The notes under the pieces were generated by a model that was not told where the DNA came from, ran no database searches, and saw only the letters and a list, made by a program, of their open reading frames with translations. Below, in pieces: positions 15,799 through 21,255 of a stretch of 21,255 nt of DNA. The stretch comes from a virus: IMG/VR virus record IMGVR_UViG_3300017753_000138, positions 1 through 21,255 of that record. One strand, 5' to 3'. Positions within the stretch are counted from its first letter, which is position 1, and each line of letters opens with the position of its first letter. The translations under genes and the position numbers were made by a program.

Positions 15799-16415
15799 TA
15801 GTAGGCATCTTTTTGAACCACTGATGCACTAAACGGCCTCCAAGAATCTATGCCCGTATAACGGGATTGGAGCCATAGATCCGATTCAATCTTTTGCGGT
15901 GTTCCTTCAGCCGCATCTGCACTCCTGGCTTCAGACAAGACTTCCCGATACTTTCGCATCAAGTTTTCTTTTAACTCAGTCTTTCCTGTTAAATCCTGCC
16001 CGATTTCGGTAGCAAGACGTAACGCAATCGCTTGGACCAGTAATGAATCGTATTTTGCAGTATCGGTGACACGCTCGATGTAAAGAATATTTAAAGTCGA
16101 GCTATCGGTAACAATGTTGTCACCTTCTATTTTAAAGGCATGTTCATTTTCCTTAACCGCAATCAGCCGAAGCATTTCTGCTGGTTTCGGATAAGCATAA
16201 CTATATCCCCATGCTGGGGCTGTGGCTAAAGAGGGCAATGGACCTTCCCTCTTTAACGCACAATTCCATAAATGACTCCGAAGGACGAGATCCCTCACAT
16301 CTTCAAACCGATTATCACAAGCTCTTGCCCGTTGATTCTGGTCGGTCCTATCGTTGATAGAACGCTCTCCCAAATTCGAGAGAGCGATGTTACAGATATC
16401 GACTTCAGAAGCCAT
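15798..16415 (-). CDS. Tail tubular protein A, head-tail adaptor (gp11-like)
   Basis: 205 residues, against 196 for T7 gp11. The N-terminus 'DICNIALSNLGERSIND' (6-22), followed by 'RACDNRFEDVRDLVLRSHLWNCA' (30-53 region), is the recognisable signature of the gp11-like tail tubular family, with 'AWGYSYAYPKPAEMLRL' next (68-84). The helical C-terminus ('LMRKYREVLSEARSADA') precedes 'ESDLWLQSRY'. Twelve copies would bind under the portal and receive the gp12-like nozzle encoded immediately downstream by TAATG overlap. It starts two bases after the 140 aa gene without a clear Shine-Dalgarno, suggesting coupled translation. Confidence 0.88.
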   Translation of the reverse strand: MASEVDICNIALSNLGERSINDRTDQNQRARACDNRFEDVRDLVLRSHLWNCALKREGPLPSLATAPAWGYSYAYPKPAEMLRLIAVKENEHAFKIEGDNIVTDSSTLNILYIERVTDTAKYDSLLVQAIALRLATEIGQDLTGKTELKENLMRKYREVLSEARSADAAEGTPQKIESDLWLQSRYTGIDSWRPFSASVVQKDAY

Positions 16416-16417
16416 AT

Positions 16418-16840
16418 TTATTCAACCGTATAAAGTATTGCTACTTGAATAACGGCATCTCCAGGTGTTGCCGCAACCGAAGTAGTCATCGTAATATCTG
16501 ACTCTGCGGTTGTGACGGTTCCTGCATTTTTTCCAAACCACAAAGGATCATACAAAGCATTAGTATGAACTCGTGCCGCAACCACTTCGGTTGAGCCGAT
16601 TTCAATTTTATATTTTGCAGACCCAAGAGATTTACTTGTAATCACATATCCAGCATGAAAGGTTGCATTTTTAGGCAAGCTTCCAAATTTGTATGTAGAA
16701 GTAGCATCTCCAGCGGCAGTTTCAGTATAAGAGTCATACATTACACGCATTTTGCCACCCCATTGAGCAGATTCAACCATTGCTCTGGGAGTAGAATCGT
16801 AGTTGGTGTAATTAACTCCTTTTCCATTAACAACGCCCAT
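16418..16840 (-). CDS. Small structural protein next to capsid, possible head decoration
   Basis: 140 residues between the major capsid and the gp11-like gene. The N-terminus is 'MGVVNGKGVNYTNYDSTP', followed by regular beta-strand patterns ('TFHAGYVITSKSLG', 'KYKIEIGSTEVVAARV') and a final strand 'DAVIQVAILYTVE'. The composition (Gly/Ala/Thr, no charged coiled coil, no membrane segment) fits a capsid-surface or head-neck protein. It starts 20 bases after the capsid stop with TACGGATT as ribosome-binding site, the same box used by the capsid gene. No family is firmly recognised; decoration protein is an inference from position, size and beta content. Confidence 0.62.
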   Translation of the reverse strand: MGVVNGKGVNYTNYDSTPRAMVESAQWGGKMRVMYDSYTETAAGDATSTYKFGSLPKNATFHAGYVITSKSLGSAKYKIEIGSTEVVAARVHTNALYDPLWFGKNAGTVTTAESDITMTTSVAATPGDAVIQVAILYTVE

Positions 16841-16860
16841 AATTCAATCCGTATTAGAGG

Positions 16861-17799
16861 TTAAGAGGTTGCGCCTTGTTTACAAGCAATATGGACAACA
16901 CGTTCTTCTTCCAGACGGACTGAACCAAGAGTCATTCTGTAATAGATGTATTGACTGAATCGCTTGTCAGGGCGTTCTGTGATTCTTGCGACAATATCTT
17001 CCCAAATACACAGGCCGATTCCTCGTCTGTGAAATGCGACAACTCCGTCACAAGTAATGGAATTGGAAGTCAACGTACCAATCCTTTCGGTTCGGATAAT
17101 GTTAAATCCCATGTACTGGTTAAGATCACCAGCAACCAATGCACGAATTTGGTTATAGTCTGCTGAATTTACTTTTGTAGATGTCAGCAACCATCCCAAT
17201 TGTTGAGCATTAACTACCAAAAACAGATTAGATTGACCGTTGATATCGTAATCATCGGCATCTGCGGCTCCGAGAATCTTACGTGCTTCAATCAACTTTC
17301 CAACTGTAAGTGGTTGGCTGTTAGTTTTATTATTACTATCAACATCAAATGTGTTTGCATCTGTTGCAATCAATTGATCTGACGGTAAAGTCGTTGGAGT
17401 CCCGCCTGTTTTTCCTGCGTATGCAGTACCAGTTAAGGCCGCAATGATTTCATCATCCATTGCTCTTCCCATTGCCATAGCGGCATTGACGGAATATGCA
17501 GATGCAGGATCAATCAAAGTCCGCAAGCGGTCAGGATTGTCAATGAGATCGCCCCAATCGTAATCGATAGGCGTGACACGTCTGCGATCATGTGGCGTGT
17601 CAATCTGAGGTGAATCCCCGTGACGGGTTGTTACCTTTTGGGCATCGGTAGCTGAAATTCGGTCCATATAGACTTCTTCACCTACCTTGCCAGCTTCCAG
17701 GGTTACGGCTCCACGAAGCCTGGACCCCATCTGCTGAACAAGCAGTTGCACATTTGCGCTGTACTGCTTTACAAACGAAGTTGTAATTTGAGTAGACAT
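16861..17799 (-). CDS. Major capsid protein (HK97-fold type)
   Basis: 312 residues, in the range of podovirus capsid proteins (T7 gp10A is 345). The N-terminal part 'ITTSFVKQYSANVQLLVQQM' and 'LRGAVTLEAGKVGEEVYMD' is followed by 'TRHGDSPQIDTPHDRRRV' (58-75) and 'AYSVNAAMAMGRAMDDEIIA' (101-120). That order is characteristic of a phage capsid family found in many marine and BPP-1-like podoviruses. Its product would build the icosahedral shell on the scaffold encoded just upstream. It is the only late gene preceded by a sizeable non-coding region (17800-17906). Its ribosome-binding site GGATT (six to seven bases from ATG) and codons 2-3 lie inside a long imperfect hairpin, so translation may be controlled by RNA structure. 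Confidence 0.88.
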   Translation of the reverse strand: MSTQITTSFVKQYSANVQLLVQQMGSRLRGAVTLEAGKVGEEVYMDRISATDAQKVTTRHGDSPQIDTPHDRRRVTPIDYDWGDLIDNPDRLRTLIDPASAYSVNAAMAMGRAMDDEIIAALTGTAYAGKTGGTPTTLPSDQLIATDANTFDVDSNNKTNSQPLTVGKLIEARKILGAADADDYDINGQSNLFLVVNAQQLGWLLTSTKVNSADYNQIRALVAGDLNQYMGFNIIRTERIGTLTSNSITCDGVVAFHRRGIGLCIWEDIVARITERPDKRFSQYIYYRMTLGSVRLEEERVVHIACKQGATS

Positions 17800-17854
17800 A
17801 TTAATCCGTAATAAATTGTTAATAAAATCAACAACATACGGATTGTCTACTAAA
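17787..17854 (-). promoter_or_regulatory. Long imperfect hairpin covering the capsid RBS and start codon
   Basis: On the minus-strand transcript, four complementary segments nest in order. AGTAGAC pairs with GTCTACT (17845-17851 with 17791-17797). AATCCGTA pairs with TACGGATT (17837-17844 with 17803-17810). TTGTT pairs with AACAA (17830-17834 with 17816-17820) around a 9-base loop, and TTT/AAA closes the base with a one-base bulge. That gives 23 pairs interrupted by a 2x5 internal loop and a 5-base bulge. The 3' arm includes the Shine-Dalgarno box GGATT, the last base of the ATG and codons 2-3. The complementarity is seen directly; folding and any regulatory effect are inference. Confidence 0.6.
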
Positions 17855-17906
17855 GGTAGGTCCGCTACATAACTGGTAGCTTCAGGCCCCGAATGGGGTT
17901 ATCTGA
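17800..17906 (-). other. Largest non-coding gap of the late operon (before capsid)
   Basis: These 107 bases between scaffold stop and capsid start hold the 12-base hairpin at 17887-17898, a linker with no recognisable motif, and most of the long hairpin over the capsid start. I see no convincing sigma-70 promoter and, with no second gap to compare, cannot identify a phage-specific promoter. All other late junctions are 43 bases or less, which marks this as the likely site for capsid-specific control of transcription, RNA processing or translation. Confidence 0.6.
17887..17898 (-). other. Short GC hairpin after the scaffold gene
   Basis: On the transcript, CCCC-ATTC-GGGG forms a four-pair GC stem with a four-base loop, eight bases past the scaffold stop codon. 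No T tract follows, so it is not a normal intrinsic terminator. It could slow exonuclease decay or mark a processing point between scaffold and capsid messages. Confidence 0.4.
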
Positions 17907-18782
17907 TCAAGCAAGTGCGTTGTGAAGCCTTTGCATTTCCTTAACGGCTTGAGCATGATTCGGATGCGTTCCGTCAAGGTACGCAGATCTGAATTCTTTA
18001 TCAGCCATTTTGGAATCAATAGATTCTTGTGCATGAACGGGTGTCATGCCTCCAATCGCACCTCTTGTTCCAGGCAGGACGTTATCTTCTGATAAGACCT
18101 GACCAATCCTGGCAAATGTTTTAAGCATCTCAGGATGATTACTCAGCCCTGTTTCTCTTAAAACGTCCATTAGCTCTTCAGATGCAAAATCTGTAAATGC
18201 CCTACGGGCAAGTTCAGCATTCTTGTTGAAAGAATCTCCCCATTCACTTTGAATGTCTTGGAGATATTCAACATTCATCTGCTCAAACTGTTCATCTTCT
18301 TGAGCCATATCATTTTGAGAAATCTGATTATAGATTCCTAAAATGTTTCTTGCTTGGTCGTTTGTAAGTCCTAATTCGTGTGCAACATTTTTAAAATCTG
18401 CAACTTCATCGGATTGTTCACCATCACCAAGTTCAAAGTCGTAACCATCAGGAGCATTGGGTCTTCCCAAACGCTCATAAACTGAATTCCATCCTTCTGC
18501 ATCATCTTCTTTGGGAAGCTGAAGCATCTGGTCTGGATCTGCTCCGATCATTTTCCGTGCATGAACATAGGACTTTGCCAACTTATCAACAGAGTCGAAG
18601 CTCTGAAGGGATGGCTCACCTCTTAGTTCATCTGGCAAGGAACCAGGATCGAAGGCTAAAGGGCTTGCTTGTTCTGTTGCATGAGATCCGTCTAGGACAT
18701 GACCTGATGCAGATCCGGCCGATTGAGGTCCGTCAGTTAAGATCGAAGGACTGCTCTCGGTTGTCGGTGCTGATTCTTCCAT
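17907..18782 (-). CDS. Capsid assembly scaffolding protein
   Basis: 291 residues, very acidic and Ser/Glu/Gln-rich, with a disordered N-terminus ('ESAPTTESSPS') and no membrane segment. The motif 'GWNSVYERLGRPNAPDGYDF' at 97-116 is a strong marker of podovirus scaffolding proteins. A long helical middle ('NDQARNILGIYNQISQND', 'QSEWGDSFNKNAELARRAF') and the C-terminal 'DKEFRSAYLDGTHPNHAQ' complete the usual pattern. It would direct procapsid assembly from the capsid protein encoded next, then leave the head. The start at 18782 lies 50 bases inside the preceding gene, with only a weak AGAG ribosome-binding site. Confidence 0.87.
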   Translation of the reverse strand: MEESAPTTESSPSILTDGPQSAGSASGHVLDGSHATEQASPLAFDPGSLPDELRGEPSLQSFDSVDKLAKSYVHARKMIGADPDQMLQLPKEDDAEGWNSVYERLGRPNAPDGYDFELGDGEQSDEVADFKNVAHELGLTNDQARNILGIYNQISQNDMAQEDEQFEQMNVEYLQDIQSEWGDSFNKNAELARRAFTDFASEELMDVLRETGLSNHPEMLKTFARIGQVLSEDNVLPGTRGAIGGMTPVHAQESIDSKMADKEFRSAYLDGTHPNHAQAVKEMQRLHNALA

Positions 18783-19017
18783 AAATCTCTGCCTGTTCTT
18801 CCATTAACTCTTGAGGGGATTTTTGTATATTGTGCATAATTGCCAATACCACTGCCCGTCTTCCCTCATTAAACGACATCTCCAAAGGATCTGAAGATTG
18901 CGTTGTGTTGAAAACGTAATTGTGTCTCATAATATCATGCAGAACTTCCTGTCCTGCTTCTGAATTAAAAACCTCCTTATATAAGGCTCTCCTACGCTTT
19001 TCCTTGTCAAAGATCAT
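18733..19017 (-). CDS. Bbp19-like small phage protein
   Basis: 94 residues. The core 'VFNSEAGQEVLHDIMRHNYV' (16-35) followed by 'DPLEMSFNEGRRAVVLAIMH' (43-62) fits the Bbp19-like domain found between portal and capsid genes of BPP-1-like and related podoviruses; its exact function is not established. The protein is helical and soluble. It starts by ATGA overlap with the portal stop and has a good AGGAGAG ribosome-binding site. Its last 50 bases are shared with the start of the scaffold gene in another frame, the longest overlap in this operon. Confidence 0.75.
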   Translation of the reverse strand: MIFDKEKRRRALYKEVFNSEAGQEVLHDIMRHNYVFNTTQSSDPLEMSFNEGRRAVVLAIMHNIQKSPQELMEEQAEIYGRISTDNREQSFDLN

Positions 19018-20687
19018 ATAGGCTCTCCTGCACCCAATAGGGTTGCTTCTGCGGAAGCTCGGTTTGCTTCTGCCTTAGACAAGGTTTCTTCTGTTTGTGC
19101 CATCGCCATTTGCTGTTGCATCATCTGCTGTTCCTGCATCATCTGTTGCTCCTGCATAATTTCCATCTGAAGTTCTTCTTCGGTTTTTAAGACAGATGGA
19201 GGAACCCTCAATATTTCTGCACCCAGTTCTGCAAGTTTGCCTGTGTTGAATCGTCTGATGACATTGGGATCGATCTGAGCAAATGGAACCATAAACTGCA
19301 TCAGTTGCGATACTGACGATAGTTCTCCAGATCTCATTGCAACGGAAACAGGGTTTTGGTATTCCAGTTTCATCTGCTGTTGCATAATTGCTGGGGGAGG
19401 AGGTGGAAGAAGACCTCCTCGACTGAGGACGGACATGGTTCGCTCAATCATGGGCCCCAGCATTTCGATTTCCTGTCTCGAAACAATAGGCCCAAGAATC
19501 GATAAACGGTCTCTTTGACGTGCGGCAATTTCGGTTGCAGTAAACCGCATTACATCTCCGTCTTCTGCCGTTGGTCCAGGAAGCTCCAACATATCCAAAT
19601 AAAAAGATTGTTGTATGGATTGACGAACCTTTGCCATTTTGGCTTCTGCATAGTCAATCCGTTGCGGAGTCGGCATCGGAACAATCCTGTCATCTTTGGT
19701 CATTCCTGCACGAAAATAGTTAATTCCTCCAGGTGTAGTTCTAATGGGTGAAATAAATCCGTCATCAGGAACCATCAACGGAGGATCGACTGCTTTCTGG
19801 AGTGCTTTCAGAAATGTTTTTTCCATTTCATTGAGCATACGGATGTCTGAAAGAGCCTCGTTTCCAGGCCCTCGTCCATAGGTTTCCATAGAATTTCGAT
19901 CCCACCTAGAGCATATAAACGGCTGTTCGTTAAATCCTCGGATCGACAAGATCTTGTTTTCCGATCTCAACCAGAAAATAGAGACATAAGGCATCTGCAT
20001 AGGAACAGGCAGATTAATATGTTTCGTAGGCTTTATGACGTTAATACACTCAAATCTTTTAAATGCATTGTTCTTTTCCAATGCTCCTAAAACGGATTCT
20101 GGAAGAGGTTCAGGACCAAAGGCATCCAGTAGCTCTTTTGCGGTATGCTCATAAAGGCGATAAAGGGTATCTACACGGCCTAAATCGTTAATTGCTAGAT
20201 AGCAGTCGTACAGAGGAATTGTGAGGTAATATGGCCCTTCTCCTGGTCTGTCTAAGATCATCATCACGCCCGTACCAAATGCTCCAAGATCCTGCATATA
20301 TTCATGGATCGCAGGATGAAAATTAGTCGAAGGTCTGTTGAAATTATCCTGAACGTAAAGTTGAGCTTGTTCCAACCAAAGCGATATGTCTCGATCCTTA
20401 GAAGCTTCTCGGTTCTGAGTCGAAATGATAAACCAAGGAATCGTAGACGGGACGAGCATATTGTGAAGCCCCGATGCAAAACGGGTCAGCGATCTAACAG
20501 GAGTCGAATCAAAAATCCTGGATCGTCTGTTTTCTCCTTTTGCACGATGGGTATTAAAATCAGCCCGTGCAGGAATCGTTAGTTCTCCAATATCCTGCCA
20601 CATGGATTCCCAATTGTGGCGTTGGTCCTGAAGAGCCCCGAATTCTGATTTTAGTTGCTCAATCAGCTTCTCTTGAAGCTGTTGCAT
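19014..20687 (-). CDS. Portal protein (head-to-tail connector)
   Basis: 557 residues from the ATG at 20687, one base after the upstream stop. The frame reaches back to a TTG at 20789, but that start would overlap the previous gene by about 100 bases and is rejected. The protein matches the podovirus head-to-tail connector family: 'HNWESMWQDIGELTIPARADF' near the N-terminus, 'RIFDSTPVRSLTRFASGLHNM' next, then 'YGRGPGNEALSDIRMLNEM' and 'TATEIAARQRDRLSILGPI', all typical landmarks (T7 gp8 is 536 residues). Twelve subunits form the ring through which DNA is packaged and ejected. The C-terminus is a Met/Gln-rich low-complexity stretch (about 507-527) followed by an Ala/Glu helix. Confidence 0.9.
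   Translation of the reverse strand: MQQLQEKLIEQLKSEFGALQDQRHNWESMWQDIGELTIPARADFNTHRAKGENRRSRIFDSTPVRSLTRFASGLHNMLVPSTIPWFIISTQNREASKDRDISLWLEQAQLYVQDNFNRPSTNFHPAIHEYMQDLGAFGTGVMMILDRPGEGPYYLTIPLYDCYLAINDLGRVDTLYRLYEHTAKELLDAFGPEPLPESVLGALEKNNAFKRFECINVIKPTKHINLPVPMQMPYVSIFWLRSENKILSIRGFNEQPFICSRWDRNSMETYGRGPGNEALSDIRMLNEMEKTFLKALQKAVDPPLMVPDDGFISPIRTTPGGINYFRAGMTKDDRIVPMPTPQRIDYAEAKMAKVRQSIQQSFYLDMLELPGPTAEDGDVMRFTATEIAARQRDRLSILGPIVSRQEIEMLGPMIERTMSVLSRGGLLPPPPPAIMQQQMKLEYQNPVSVAMRSGELSSVSQLMQFMVPFAQIDPNVIRRFNTGKLAELGAEILRVPPSVLKTEEELQMEIMQEQQMMQEQQMMQQQMAMAQTEETLSKAEANRASAEATLLGAGEPI
19105..19165 (-). repeat. Met/Gln low-complexity repeat in the portal C-terminus
   Basis: Repeated units encoding 'MQEQQMM' and 'QQQMAMAQ' (roughly portal residues 507-527) come from near-identical short DNA repeats of CTG/TTG/CAT triplets on the plus strand. 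Such stretches are frequent at the crown end of podovirus portals and are prone to slippage, so unit number may differ between relatives. Confidence 0.6.
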
Positions 20688-20688
20688 G

Positions 20689-21033
20689 TCAGGCGTAGTC
20701 GGTTGCTCCACGTCCACCTGTTCGGATTGTATCTGCTTTATTGAATCGTGCAGTAACAGCACGTCTACGCATTGCTCTGGTTTGAGCAAGTTTGGCTCTT
20801 TCTTCTGCGGTCAAACCTTCCATTTTGTTATCATCAACATCACTCATGTCTCCTGCATCATCAGGAACCGTAGTGGAATCAATAGACTCACTGGTATCTT
20901 CTTCTTTTTCTCTTAGAGATCCCATACCAGCACGGTCCATCCAATTCCCACCACCCCAGGATTCGTTGTATTGTCTACCGCAAGATTTTCCTCCTCCTCC
21001 ACTATGTCCTCCACCAAAAAAATTCATATTCAT
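20689..21033 (-). CDS. Gly-rich hypothetical protein upstream of portal
   Basis: 114 residues with an unusual composition: the N-terminus 'MNMNFFGGGHSGGGGKSCGR' is very Gly-rich, the centre acidic and Ser/Asp-rich ('EDTSESIDSTTVPDDAGDMSDVDD'-like), and the C-terminus basic ('TRAMRRRAVTARFNKADT'). It looks mainly disordered. I do not recognise a family. The start has a strong AAAGGGG site and follows the GNAT-like stop without a gap; the stop is one base before the portal ATG. The charge separation and place between packaging and portal genes fit a small head-assembly factor, but that is speculation. Confidence 0.65.
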   Translation of the reverse strand: MNMNFFGGGHSGGGGKSCGRQYNESWGGGNWMDRAGMGSLREKEEDTSESIDSTTVPDDAGDMSDVDDNKMEGLTAEERAKLAQTRAMRRRAVTARFNKADTIRTGGRGATDYA

Positions 21034-21255
21034 TTATTCCCCTTTCAGCTTTCTGCTAAAAAATTTGATGTTGTCTTCAACGGGTTCAAACCCGATTCTT
21101 TCCATGTTTTTAAAATAAGGGCTATCGGTATTGCAGGGCATGATATATCCATCAATTCCCTTATCCATTAAAAGTGCTTCCATGCATCTTGAAACTGCCC
21201 ATGATTCCCTGGAAGAACTATCTCTTTTCATCCACCAGTTAACCATTGGGACCAT
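21034..21255 (-). CDS. GNAT-like protein, C-terminal part (cut by right edge)
   Basis: 73 residues up to the window edge. The first ATG sits exactly at base 21255, so the real gene most likely starts outside the window. The sequence 'SRCMEALLMDKGIDGYIMPC' followed by 'SPYFKNMERIGFEPVEDNI' resembles the C-terminal half of phage GNAT-type acetyltransferases, where an aromatic-rich 'S-x-[FY]...ME-[RK]-[IL]-G[FY]' segment is common. The acetyl-CoA loop would lie upstream and cannot be checked. Small GNAT genes are often found between terminase and portal genes in podoviruses. Substrate unknown. Confidence 0.5.
   Translation of the reverse strand: MVPMVNWWMKRDSSSRESWAVSRCMEALLMDKGIDGYIMPCNTDSPYFKNMERIGFEPVEDNIKFFSRKLKGE

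Noticed and set aside
17800-17850. Sigma-70 promoter before the capsid gene (TTGTTG ... TATTAC)
   Set aside because: Spacing about 15 bases and a poor -10 box. The AT-rich sequence is better explained by the hairpin arms and loop.
17887-17898. Intrinsic terminator between scaffold and capsid
   Set aside because: The stem is only four pairs and no T tract follows on the transcript; it is kept only as a short hairpin.
20688-20789. Longer portal form starting at TTG 20789
   Set aside because: It would overlap the preceding gene by about 100 bases. The ATG at 20687 sits one base after the upstream stop, and family-like sequence starts after it.
1-21255. tRNA, CRISPR array, insertion sequence or attachment site
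   Set aside because: No cloverleaf-like segment, regularly spaced repeats, transposase or integrase sequence was noticed by reading both strands; a program search could still reveal a divergent tRNA.

Overview
The window is a stretch of an AT-rich tailed-phage genome with a short-tailed (podovirus, T7-like) virion plan. The evidence is the ordered set of late genes on the minus strand: portal, scaffold, major capsid, gp11-like adaptor, gp12-like nozzle, three or four internal-core/ejection proteins, T7-type tail fibre, a cluster of small fibre and accessory genes, then lysis genes. No rRNA, tRNA, CRISPR or insertion sequence is seen, and no gene is recognised as bacterial. The fibre-tip style (short proteins with a shared 'TNIK...ASDG' N-terminus, a C1q-like tip, beta-solenoid ends) and the small 'YPKP' accessory proteins recall uncultivated marine podoviruses. 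An alphaproteobacterial marine host is a weak inference only. No integrase, polymerase or terminase lies in the window, so lifestyle and exact genus cannot be read here.

Layout, in transcription order on the minus strand (right to left). (1) Head start: a partial GNAT-like protein at the right edge, a Gly-rich small protein, the portal, a Bbp19-like small protein and the scaffold. (2) A 107-base non-coding gap carrying a GC hairpin and a long imperfect hairpin that covers the ribosome-binding site and start codon of the major capsid gene. (3) Capsid, a possible decoration protein, tail tubular protein A and tail tubular protein B. (4) Internal virion proteins: gp14-like (217 aa), gp15-like (1011 aa), and a gp16-like function apparently divided over 295 aa and 825 aa genes. 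(5) Fibre region: a T7 gp17-type fibre (378 aa) followed by seven small genes, including two consecutive 'fibre tip + YPKP accessory protein' cassettes. (6) Lysis: a BhlA/UviB-like one-TM protein, a two-TM holin candidate, a 65 aa protein of unknown role and an M15A-type peptidase endolysin.

Most gene junctions are ATGA or TAATG overlaps or gaps below 25 bases, so this reads as one long late operon; the only gap above 50 bases is the one before the capsid gene. At the left edge a single plus-strand gene (3' part only) runs head-on into the lysis gene. The two stop codons abut with no spacer, and two perfect 7-bp inverted repeats flank the junction.

The observations most worth a second look are the hairpin over the capsid start, the paired fibre/accessory cassettes, the same carbohydrate-binding-like module in both nozzle and fibre, the divided gp16-like gene, and the altered metal-site spacing of the endolysin.
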